From Comamonas testosteroni ATCC 11996 (GTDB lineage Bacteria > Pseudomonadota > Gammaproteobacteria > Burkholderiales > Burkholderiaceae_C): a stretch of 64,000 nucleotides of DNA. The stretch is taken from NCBI RefSeq assembly GCF_000241525.1, contig NZ_AHIL01000043.1, positions 248,001 through 312,000 on the forward strand. Reading direction: 5' to 3'. The translations under genes were made by a program, and so were the position numbers. Below the pieces are notes generated by a model. That model did no database searches, had not been told where the DNA came from, and worked only from the letters and a program-made list of their open reading frames with translations. Positions 56,972 to 64,000 of this stretch are shown here, piece after piece. The first letter of the stretch is position 1. Each line of letters starts with the position of its first letter.

Positions 56972-56990
56972 AAGAATGAATCTCAATTCT
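56972..56990 (-). promoter_or_regulatory. Fur-box-like site upstream of the siderophore receptor
   Basis: On the coding (minus) strand the segment reads AGAATTGAGATTCATTCTT, matching the 19-bp Fur consensus at 11 positions including the central TGA-n-A and TCATT cores. It is placed 62-80 bases before the ATG. Iron repression is expected. Confidence 0.6.
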
Positions 56991-57065
56991 GTGAAATTGT
57001 ATAACACGCAAACCTTCTTAAAAAGATAGCAGCAAGCGATTTCCATGCATAGCGATAACCCGTTT

Positions 57066-58346
57066 TCAGGGCTGAGTACCGGCGGGCTTTTCCGCCTCGC
57101 AGTTCTGCTCGGCGTTCTCGCTCATCAGCACACGCACCACCTTGTGGGCATCGGCATCGAAGACCGCGATATCGGGGCAGTAACGGGCACCTTGGGGCGT
57201 ATCGACTTTGCGGTAGCTTGCGCCATAGGCCTTGAGGACTTGGGGTGGCTGTCCGGCTCTGGGCTCGGCCAGTACCTGTACCTGGTTCTGGCCCATGGTG
57301 GCAGCGGGATCGGTATCGCACCAGTCGGCAGCGGGCTCCTGCCCCAGGCTCAGCTCGCCGCCGCGCTGGTACAGGCCGCCAGGCCAGCGCACATGGCCTT
57401 GTGCATAGGCTGGCATCTGATAGCAGGCCATGAGCTTGCCGCCCTTGCGCACCGGCAGCATATAGCTTTCGGCCTGCTCGACCAGCTCCGGCCCGGTGGG
57501 CTTCCAGGCATAGATGTCCACGCCATGGCTGCAGCAGCTGGCACGCCATTCGCTATAGATGCGTTTGGCCTTGCCATCAAAGGCGGGCGAGGTGATGTCC
57601 TGCAGGGACTGCGGCCCCAGTACCAACTTCTGCGTACTCGGGTCGTAAAGCCAGGTGCGGTGCGCAATATTCGGCCCCGCAGGCAGATCCAGGGCCTGGG
57701 TCAGGTCCGGCCAGCCATCAAAATTCGCATCCACCCAGCGCGGCTGCACCAGCCAGCAACTGCCCACGGCAGCGGTCGGCAGGCTTTGCTTCAAGCGTCC
57801 CTGCTCATAGACCTGAATGGCTGAAACCTCAAGATCCGTATGTTCGCCGCAGTCCGCCAGGGAGCGCAGCTTCTGATTCATCAGCAGGCGCAACTCGTAA
57901 TGCAGCGCATGGGGAAAATCCGGGGGCTGGCGCAGCAGATGGACCGGCCAGCGCCTTTTGCCATCCATGGACTGCCACTGGCCCTGCAGACGCTGCGGCG
58001 CCATGCCCGGCAAAGCCGCCAGCGACCAGCGGCCCGAAGGCCTGGGATCGCTGGCCCCCGTCATGGGCGTTTCCGTCAGCTGTCCGCTTGCCGTGCCTTC
58101 GAGATCAAGCGTGGCGTCGGGCCGATTGCAGGGTTCATAGCAATAGCTGCCGCCGACGGCACCGCCCAGCCGCCATAGCTCCAGCTTGACTGCCTTGCCG
58201 GCGATCTCGCCACGATAGCTAGCCGACCAGACCACTGCTTCATGCAGGGTGTCTGTCTTCTCGGCATGCGCCATCGACGCCCAGCTCATGAGCGCCATCG
58301 CGATATTCAGGCTCACAGCCCGGCCAGTCAGGCATTTCAACGTCAT
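57066..58346 (-). CDS. Secreted hypothetical protein (possibly XAC2610-related)
   Basis: 426 residues from ATG 58346 ('MTLKCLTGRAVSLNIAM', GAAGAG upstream); signal peptide to about residue 28 ('MSWASMAHA'). Cys-rich: several pairs such as 'YCYEPC' and 'ASCCSHG' suggest periplasmic disulfides. 'VDANFDGWPDLTQAL' and 'WLYDPSTQKLVLGPQSLQDITSPAFDGKAKRIYSEWR' resemble XAC2610-type/FG-GAP-like text in uncharacterised proteobacterial proteins. It ends 155 bases upstream of the siderophore receptor start on the same strand; a link with iron uptake is not shown. Confidence 0.7.
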   Translation of the reverse strand: MTLKCLTGRAVSLNIAMALMSWASMAHAEKTDTLHEAVVWSASYRGEIAGKAVKLELWRLGGAVGGSYCYEPCNRPDATLDLEGTASGQLTETPMTGASDPRPSGRWSLAALPGMAPQRLQGQWQSMDGKRRWPVHLLRQPPDFPHALHYELRLLMNQKLRSLADCGEHTDLEVSAIQVYEQGRLKQSLPTAAVGSCWLVQPRWVDANFDGWPDLTQALDLPAGPNIAHRTWLYDPSTQKLVLGPQSLQDITSPAFDGKAKRIYSEWRASCCSHGVDIYAWKPTGPELVEQAESYMLPVRKGGKLMACYQMPAYAQGHVRWPGGLYQRGGELSLGQEPAADWCDTDPAATMGQNQVQVLAEPRAGQPPQVLKAYGASYRKVDTPQGARYCPDIAVFDADAHKVVRVLMSENAEQNCEAEKPAGTQP

Positions 58347-58479
58347 ATCTCTTCCATTCACTTCGATCACCAGGCTCGTATCTGCATCATGCCCGCAGCA
58401 AGCCTTTTAATGTGCGGCCAATATGAATGCTGCAAGATGTGACAGATCTGCGCACAAGCATGGACAGCCAAAGCGATTT

Positions 58480-59673
58480 ATGCAATCAGACAACAACACA
58501 CAACAAAGCCGCAATATGGGCCTGCTGGTCGCAGCCCAATCCCTGGGAGGAGCCTCTCCGCCCATCATCATCTCGCTGGGCGGGCTGGTCGGGCAGCAGC
58601 TGTCGTCCAACCCCACGGCATCCACCTTGCCGGTCAGCATCTACCAGCTCGGACTGGCGCTGTCCACCCTGCCAGCGGCCTGGATCATGAACCGCATGGG
58701 CCGCCGCGCGGCCTATGTGCTGGGTGCCATTTTGGGCGTGATCTCCGGCGTGGTCGCCGCGCAAGGCATTGCCCACAGCGACTTCGTCACCTTCTGCATC
58801 GGCACGGCGCTGGCCGGCTTCTATGCGGCCTGCGTGCAGAGCTACCGCTTCGCCGCCACCGATCTGGTGAGCGAGCCCGCGCAGCAGGCCAAGGCCATTT
58901 CGCGCGTGATGATCGGCGGTCTGATTGCCGCCATCATCGGCCCGCAGGTCGTGATCTGGACCCGTGACGCCCTGCCTGCCACCCCGTTTGCCGGCAGCTT
59001 CTACAGCCAGGCGGCCCTGGCCTTGCTGGCCCTGCCCCTGCTCATGGGCCTGCGTCTGCCGCCGCCTCAGAGAAAAAAGGCCGTGGCTGACGACGCCAGG
59101 CCGCTGGGTGAAATTGCCCGCACGCCCCAGTTCGTCGTGGCCTGCGCGGCCGGTGTCGTCAGCTACGGACTGATGGCGTTCCTGATGACCGCTGCGCCCA
59201 TGGCCATGGTGGGCTGCGGCCACAGCGTGGGCGAAGCCGCCATGGGCATCCAATGGCATGTGCTGGCCATGTTCGTGCCCAGCTTTTTTACCGGCAAGCT
59301 GATTGCACGCTATGGCAAGCGGCCCGTGACAGCTCTGGGCCTGCTGATGATAGGCGCAGCCGGTGTGCTGGCCTTGATGGGCCTGGATATCTTCCACTTC
59401 TGGGGCTCGCTGATTTTGCTGGGCGTGGGCTGGAACTTCGGCTTCATCGGTGCCACGGCGCTGCTGACCGAGTGCTACCGCCCCTCGGAGCGCGCGAAGG
59501 TGCAGGCACTCAACGACTTTCTGGTCTTCGGCACGGTGGCCGTGGCCTCGTTCGGATCGGGCCAGCTGCTGCACAGCGCTGGCTGGAACGGCATCAATAT
59601 CGGCATGCTGCCCTTGGTGGCCGTCGTGCTGGTGCTGCTGGGCCTGCACAGCCAGCGCAGGGCAAAGGCCTGA
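58480..59673 (+). CDS. MFS transporter
   Basis: The 397-residue major facilitator protein with about eleven to twelve hydrophobic helices. 'WIMNRMGRRAAYVLGAILG' is the loop 2-3 signature and 'YGKRPVTALGLLMIGAAGV' its C-terminal counterpart. 'LVSEPAQQAKAISRVMIGGLIAAIIGPQVV' and 'LLTECYRPSERAKVQALNDFLVFGTVA' are typical of YfkF/YnfM-like bacterial MFS permeases of unknown substrate. I start at ATG 58480; in-frame starts at 58423 and 58510 are alternatives. Divergent from the secreted protein. Confidence 0.88.
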   Translation: MQSDNNTQQSRNMGLLVAAQSLGGASPPIIISLGGLVGQQLSSNPTASTLPVSIYQLGLALSTLPAAWIMNRMGRRAAYVLGAILGVISGVVAAQGIAHSDFVTFCIGTALAGFYAACVQSYRFAATDLVSEPAQQAKAISRVMIGGLIAAIIGPQVVIWTRDALPATPFAGSFYSQAALALLALPLLMGLRLPPPQRKKAVADDARPLGEIARTPQFVVACAAGVVSYGLMAFLMTAAPMAMVGCGHSVGEAAMGIQWHVLAMFVPSFFTGKLIARYGKRPVTALGLLMIGAAGVLALMGLDIFHFWGSLILLGVGWNFGFIGATALLTECYRPSERAKVQALNDFLVFGTVAVASFGSGQLLHSAGWNGINIGMLPLVAVVLVLLGLHSQRRAKA

Positions 59674-59700
59674 AGCTGCGCCGATGTTTGCCGCCTTCAG

Positions 59701-59812
59701 ACAGCTATCAAAATAGAAGCTATCACCACCTTACTGGCAATGGAATCAATGGATTTCACCCATGAAATCCATTCAGGCAAAGCGCTTAAAGCTATATTTT
59801 TTATAGCATAAC
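59701..59812. repeat. AT-rich intergenic repeat of Comamonadaceae type
   Basis: Begins with AGCTATCAAAATAGAAGCTATC and ends with TTAAAGCTATATTTTTTATAGC, flanking a core with its own inverted repeat (ATGGATTTCA-CCCA-TGAAATCCAT, 59750-59773). Similar AGCTATCAAA segments occur near 13060 and 15070 in this window. It lies directly after the MFS gene and could fold as a terminator. Confidence 0.55.
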
Positions 59813-60519
59813 ATTCCCTGTGAATGCACCGATCGGGTGTTGCCTGAAGGCCGCCTCAACGCTCGCAGCAGACCGTCTGCAGGACCGCGCCGACAGGCCA
59901 GGAGGGAATGCCAGCCTCCAGCCGGGCTGCAGCTTGCCGAGGATTACCCTGGCCTCATCCCTCAAAGCGGCTACTCAGTCCTGCCGCAGCCTTGCCCCAA
60001 GTCGTGATGCCGACGCCCGGGCCTGCCCCGCCATGCAGCAGCGGCCACTTCAGGCCCCGGAACATGGGTAACGCCCATAGCGCATTTCAGCGCCTGCCGG
60101 GCCCACCGAGCCAGCTCCCTCTTCAAGCCATGTCAGCGCCTTCGCCGCCCCCCGGGCGCCTTTGCGCGCGGGCTCCAGGCAAGGCCTTGCGATCGCGCTC
60201 TGTAGCCGACACCGACCGTGGGCCGATCTGCGTCAGCAAGCGCATGAGACCAATGCTTACGCAACCTACAACGGCGTCACATTTGCATCTCACGCAGATT
60301 AGAAAAATTCTTACGAACTCGAATATTGATAAGCGATTTCTATAGGAATACTATTTCCACAAAATTAAACAAAAGAATGAAGTTGATAGAAAAATTGTAT
60401 TTAGTCACATATCGCCCGAATCCTGTAGACATCAGTCAGATGAGCTGAACGCAGCAGACCGCCAGCGTCAGCTCTGAGGCCCGAACAGGATTCGCTGAAC
60501 ACAGGACTGGAGATTGACC
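59813..60519. other. Gene-free stretch before the Tad operon
   Basis: 707 bases. GC-rich open frames up to about 60345 show no family features and look like chance frames. From about 60290 to 60420 the sequence turns AT-rich and probably holds the Tad operon promoter. I looked for a Flp pilin gene (short protein with a GATAIEY-type motif), which commonly precedes cpaA, and did not find one. Confidence 0.45.
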
Positions 60520-61110
60520 ATGACATCTTCCGAACTCAGCGCAGCATCCGAACTCGTGGTCGCCGTTTTCACCGAGCCGCGTTCGCTGATCCTGTTGCTG
60601 CTTTTGCTGGCAGCCAGCATCAGTGACCTGCGCACACGGCGCATCCCCAATCGCCTGACCTTCGGTGGCATCACCCTGGCCCTGCTCTATGGTCTGCTGG
60701 CCCACCACCCCCATAGCGGCGGCTTTTTCTGGGCACTGGGCGGCATGGCGGTAGGCCTGGCATTGATGCTGCCTCTCTATCTGCTGCATGCCATGGGAGC
60801 CGGCGACGTGAAGCTGATGGCCATGGTCGGCAGCTTTCTAGGCCCCGCCGCCACCTGTCAGGTCGTGATCTTTGTCTTTATCACCGGCGGCTTGGCAGCC
60901 ATCAGCTACGCACTCTGGCATCGCATGGCCGGCAAGCTGGTGCGCAACTCGGCCGAGGCAGTGCAGTTGCTCTACGTCAATGTCGCTGCGGGGATCCGTC
61001 CCGATGCCCGCTCCAACTCGGCGCATTCGGTAGGCACCTTGCCTTACGGCGTCAGCATCGCCCTGGGAACCCTGGCGTTCCTGGTCGCTCGGCAGTTCAC
61101 CTGGGTCTAG
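60520..61110 (+). CDS. cpaA: Tad-type prepilin peptidase (CpaA/TadV, A24 family)
   Basis: Inner-membrane aspartic peptidase of 196 residues that cleaves and matures Flp-type prepilins. The two catalytic aspartates are in 'ISDLRTRRIPN' (about residue 36) and the GxGD motif 'MGAGDVKLMAMVG' (about residue 91); six hydrophobic helices. It lacks the N-terminal methylase domain of PilD, as is usual for TadV. The first gene of a run of Tad genes in one direction; start ATG 60520, 33 bases upstream of the cpaB start after its stop at 61110. Confidence 0.93.
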   Translation: MTSSELSAASELVVAVFTEPRSLILLLLLLAASISDLRTRRIPNRLTFGGITLALLYGLLAHHPHSGGFFWALGGMAVGLALMLPLYLLHAMGAGDVKLMAMVGSFLGPAATCQVVIFVFITGGLAAISYALWHRMAGKLVRNSAEAVQLLYVNVAAGIRPDARSNSAHSVGTLPYGVSIALGTLAFLVARQFTWV

Positions 61111-61142
61111 TCACTTACATCACGGCATAGCGGGAGCCTCCC

Positions 61143-61988
61143 ATGAAAAACCTCAAAGCTTTGGGTCTGTTTATCCTCGCAGCACTGGCCAGTCTGGCAG
61201 CGGCTGTCTACGCCGCCAACTGGGTGGCCCAACGCGGCAGCCTGGACGCCGACAAGGTGGTTGTCGCTGCCACCGACATTCCACTGGGCGGCAAGATCTT
61301 GCCGAACATGCTCAACACGGTGGACTGGCCGCGGGGCTCCATACCCGATGGCGCATTCCATGACATGCAACAGCTGCAGGATCGCGTCGTCAAGGTCGGC
61401 GTGCTGCGTGGCGAAGCCGTGCTCGAAGGCAAGCTGGCACCCGTAGGCACCAAAGGCGGACTGGCAGCCGTCATCGCTCCGGGCAAGCGGGCCATGACGG
61501 TACGCGTCAACGATGTGGTCGGTGTTGCGGGCTTCGCCCTGCCCGGCAACTACGTGGATGTGGTGGTCAATGCCCAGCAGGAACAGAACGGCAAGACAGA
61601 AGAGTCGCGCCAGATCAGCAAAACCGTGTTGGAGAACGTGCTGGTTCTGGCCGTGGCCCAGGAAGCCGATCGTGACGAGACCAAACCCAAGGTGGTGAGC
61701 GCCGTCACCCTCGAGCTGAGCCCGGAAGATGCCGAGAAACTCGATCTTGCACGCAGCGTGGGCAATCTTTCACTGGTGCTGCGCAACCAGATTGACAAAG
61801 ATCCCACCAGCACTGCAGGCATCACCAAGCACCAGCTGTTTGGAACACCAGAGGCAGCCCCTGCACCGGTCAAGGTCGCAGCTCCTGCCAAACCCGTGAT
61901 GCAGCGAGCCAGGCCCGCACCCCAGGCTTCGACAGCCACCTGTGTCGAAGTGATCCAGGGCGGCGCTCGAACTCTCAACTGCTTCTGA
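61143..61988 (+). CDS. cpaB: Flp pilus assembly protein CpaB/RcpC
   Basis: 281 residues; an N-terminal hydrophobic anchor ('LGLFILAALASLAAAVYAANWVAQ', about 4-27) and a SAF domain (about 38-105, 'VVAATDIPLGGKILPNMLNTVDWP...GEAVLEGKL') followed by the RcpC region 'VNDVVGVAGFALPGNYVDVVVN'. The C-terminus has an unusual 'CVEVIQGGARTLNCF' segment with two cysteines. CpaB modulates the outer-membrane secretin of Tad pili. It lies between cpaA and cpaC. Confidence 0.93.
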   Translation: MKNLKALGLFILAALASLAAAVYAANWVAQRGSLDADKVVVAATDIPLGGKILPNMLNTVDWPRGSIPDGAFHDMQQLQDRVVKVGVLRGEAVLEGKLAPVGTKGGLAAVIAPGKRAMTVRVNDVVGVAGFALPGNYVDVVVNAQQEQNGKTEESRQISKTVLENVLVLAVAQEADRDETKPKVVSAVTLELSPEDAEKLDLARSVGNLSLVLRNQIDKDPTSTAGITKHQLFGTPEAAPAPVKVAAPAKPVMQRARPAPQASTATCVEVIQGGARTLNCF

Positions 61989-62021
61989 TCTTCTACTCGC
62001 AACAACTCAGAGAGGTCGGCC

Positions 62022-63608
62022 GTGCAACACCATCACCTATACATAGCAGCCAGCATGCTGCTCGCCAGCTCAGCGCCTGTGCTGGCCCAATCTGCGGGCA
62101 CGCCTGCTCAGCCCGGCCCCGTGGCTGCGGCAGCTCCCGCAGCTCCCCGCAACACCTTGCCCGCCAGGAATTGCACGGCCATCCGCACGGAGGATCCAAC
62201 CACCGTCACGCTGGGGAAATCCGTGGTCATTCCGCTGAGCTCGCCCATGGCGCGCATCCTGGTCAGCGGCCAGACGCCCGGAGCGGGTCAGGCAGCAGCG
62301 CCCATGGCCGCGAATGCCCAGCCGCAAATGCAGAACGGCATGGGTGATATCGAGGTCCAATTGCTCAGCCCGCGAGACCTGTTCTTTCGCGGCCGCAAGT
62401 CTGGCTCCATGAACGTCATCCTGCAAAATGCCCAGGGTGCCTGCTTCATCAAGGACGTGATCGTCACCATGGACCCGGGGCCGCTGCAGGCCAAGCTCAG
62501 CGAGCTCATGCCCGAGGAACGCAGCATCCGCGTCCAGGGCGCCGACAATGCCCTGGTCCTGAGCGGAGAGATCAGCAATCCGCTGCGCCTGGACGATGTG
62601 GTGACGCTCGCCGGCGCCTACAGCGACAGCAAGAAGATCGTCAACCTGCTGCGCACCACTTCGCCTCACCAGGTGATGCTGGAAGTCAAGATTGCCGAGG
62701 TCAGCAAGACATTGCTCGACAAGCTCGGTGCCAGTCTTGCGGGCCAGCGCATCACCAGCAATGGCATGAATACATTCTCCATCGCCTCCAACTTCCTCAG
62801 TGGCGGCGGAGGACTGCTGAGCGCCATGCGCATAGGCAAAGGCTCAATCAGCATTGACGGCCAGAAAGACGACGGCCTGGTGCGTATTCTGGCCGAGCCC
62901 AACATCATGGCCATCAGCGGCCAACAGGCCAGCTTTCTCTCGGGCGGCAAGATCTTTATTCCCGTGGCACAGAGCAATACCACTGGCGTGCCAGTGATGA
63001 CGCTGGAGGAAAAAGAGTTCGGCATCGGCGTCAAGTTCACGCCCACCGTACTGGGTGGCTCACGCGTCAATCTCAAGCTGGTCTCAGAAGTGTCCGACCT
63101 GTCTCAGACAGGCTCACCCTTCACCGCCATCAATGGCGTCACCTCCGTCATTCCCTCGCTTTCGGTGCGACGCGCAGACACCACGGTGCAGCTCAATGAC
63201 GGGCAAAGTCTGGTCATTGCCGGTCTCATCAAGAACAACATCACCGAGGCCGTCAAACGCTTTCCGGGACTGGGGGAAATACCGGTTCTCGGCGCACTGG
63301 CCCGCAGCACCGAGTTCCAGACCGATCAGACCGAGTTGATGTTCATCATCACTCCGCGCCTGGTACAGGCACTCGCAGAAGCACCCAGAGTGCCCACCGA
63401 CAACCATGTGGTGCCCTCACGCGCCGAGGTCTATCTCAACGGTGCGCTGGAGAGCTCCAAGCCCGCGCCAGCCGCGAAGACTGCGCCCGCCGCAGCCATG
63501 CCGTCCGGCACTGCAACCCCAGCTCCGGCACCTGCCCCGGTAGCAGCACCACAGGAGCTGCTACCGCAAGCACCGGCCGAGCCCTCGGTTGACCGTCCCG
63601 CCCCCTGA
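62022..63608 (+). CDS. cpaC: Tad pilus outer-membrane secretin CpaC/RcpA
   Basis: Secretin that forms the outer-membrane channel for Flp pili; 528 residues. It starts at a GTG (62022, AGAGAGG upstream). Signal peptide to about residue 23 ('ASSAPVLAQ'), N-terminal pilus-secretin domain with 'TVTLGKSVVIPLSSPMARILVSG' (about 60-150), a BON-like segment 'IRVQGADNALVLSGEIS' and the secretin core 'QVMLEVKIAEVSKTLL...GVPVMTLEEKEFGIGVKFTPTVLGGSRVNLKLVSEVSDL' to about 455. A Pro/Ala-rich tail follows. Confidence 0.94.
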   Translation: MQHHHLYIAASMLLASSAPVLAQSAGTPAQPGPVAAAAPAAPRNTLPARNCTAIRTEDPTTVTLGKSVVIPLSSPMARILVSGQTPGAGQAAAPMAANAQPQMQNGMGDIEVQLLSPRDLFFRGRKSGSMNVILQNAQGACFIKDVIVTMDPGPLQAKLSELMPEERSIRVQGADNALVLSGEISNPLRLDDVVTLAGAYSDSKKIVNLLRTTSPHQVMLEVKIAEVSKTLLDKLGASLAGQRITSNGMNTFSIASNFLSGGGGLLSAMRIGKGSISIDGQKDDGLVRILAEPNIMAISGQQASFLSGGKIFIPVAQSNTTGVPVMTLEEKEFGIGVKFTPTVLGGSRVNLKLVSEVSDLSQTGSPFTAINGVTSVIPSLSVRRADTTVQLNDGQSLVIAGLIKNNITEAVKRFPGLGEIPVLGALARSTEFQTDQTELMFIITPRLVQALAEAPRVPTDNHVVPSRAEVYLNGALESSKPAPAAKTAPAAAMPSGTATPAPAPAPVAAPQELLPQAPAEPSVDRPAP

Positions 63609-63636
63609 ACCCGCCCACCTGAACCGGAGGCAAGCC

Positions 63637-63966
63637 ATGATCGAACGCAGCATCCTATTTCCCGTGGCCCTCGCCGCCCTGCTGGCGGGCTGCGGCAGCA
63701 CAACCCCGCACTACGACGCTCGCTTTGGCGAGGCTGTGCGCACCGCCCGCATGCAGATGACCCTCAACCCTGAAGCCGGCAAGGCTCCTGGCGTCGGTGT
63801 TGATGGAGCCACTGGCATGGACGGTCGAGCCGCAGCGCACACCATGGAACGCTACGAGCGCAGCTTTAAAACGCCACCGCAGGCAGTCAATGTCATCAAT
63901 ATTGGCGGCTCGCTGACCGGCAACCAAAGCGGCGGTGCAGGGGGAGGCAGCGGCGGTACGCCCTAG
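63637..63966 (+). CDS. Small lipoprotein of the Tad locus
   Basis: 109 residues from ATG 63637 (GGAGG upstream). The signal 'MIERSILFPVALAALLAGC' ends with lipidated Cys19. The mature part has 'MDGRAAAHTMERYERSFKTPPQAVNVINIGG', a pattern seen in CpaD-like or TadG-neighbour lipoproteins of betaproteobacterial Tad loci, and a Gly-rich tail. It probably assists secretin assembly in the outer membrane. Follows cpaC after 28 bases; the operon continues beyond the window. Confidence 0.75.
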   Translation: MIERSILFPVALAALLAGCGSTTPHYDARFGEAVRTARMQMTLNPEAGKAPGVGVDGATGMDGRAAAHTMERYERSFKTPPQAVNVINIGGSLTGNQSGGAGGGSGGTP

Positions 63967-64000
63967 TCCCTGGAATCTCCAGATCTCAGTTCATCAGTTC

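Noticed and set aside
59908..60345. 145-codon frame before the Tad operon
   Set aside because: Pro/Arg/Ser-rich, no ribosome site or family pattern; likely chance.

Overview
The window looks like chromosomal DNA of a high-GC betaproteobacterium of the Comamonadaceae, most likely Comamonas or a close relative. This is inferred from protein similarity recalled by eye, the gene set, and short AT-rich 'AGCTATCAAAA' intergenic repeats that I associate with that family; no search was run.

Layout. (1) 1-5549: the 2-oxoglutarate dehydrogenase genes sucA-sucB on the minus strand (sucB cut by the window edge), diverging from an AI-2E/PerM-type permease. (2) 5783-15290: a selenium-dependent respiratory formate dehydrogenase island. 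It holds the three structural genes, with an in-frame UGA (Sec197) followed by a canonical SECIS hairpin, then fdhE, selA, selB and the selenocysteine tRNA gene selC. Every part needed to make and insert selenocysteine is present except selD. (3) 15291-23750: a decayed accessory zone starting at the 3' end of selC. It holds a truncated P2-like tail gene, a lipoprotein gene, a umuDC remnant that keeps its LexA box, remnants of IS30 and IS481 transposases, fragments of an SDR and a probable ring-hydroxylating oxygenase, a DUF1254 protein, an intact-looking IS5/IS427-type element with a 3-bp target duplication, and a nitroreductase fragment. (4) 22090-25924: a molybdate module, with an HTH-only ModE-like regulator, modA and modB without a visible modC, and a ModE-box palindrome shared with a divergent trmO-like gene. 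It fits the molybdenum/tungsten need of the formate dehydrogenase. (5) 26467-30843: an acyl-CoA ligase, a HugZ-like protein, an HELLH protein and a beta-CASP metallo-beta-lactamase protein. (6) 31115-35163: an RpiR regulator diverging from an aminotransferase / amino-acid binding protein / racemase-like operon, with three matching palindromic operators between them. (7) 35322-43412: an RND efflux operon, a degenerate alpha/beta-hydrolase and a LysR regulator. (8) 43451-48948: hrpA, which carries an in-frame low-complexity, repeat-like insert, and a membrane metallophosphoesterase. (9) 49419-52716: a three-gene cluster of two zinc-ribbon membrane proteins and a lipoprotein with no recognised function, closed by strong terminators; this is my best candidate for an undescribed system. 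(10) 52815-59673: a Fes-like siderophore esterase and a TonB-dependent siderophore receptor behind a Fur-like box, a secreted protein, and an MFS transporter. (11) 60520-63966: the start of a Tad/Cpa pilus operon (cpaA, cpaB, cpaC and a small lipoprotein) that continues past the right edge.

Many long antisense open frames lie opposite the high-GC genes and were not annotated. No CRISPR array, rRNA gene or tRNA other than selC was seen.
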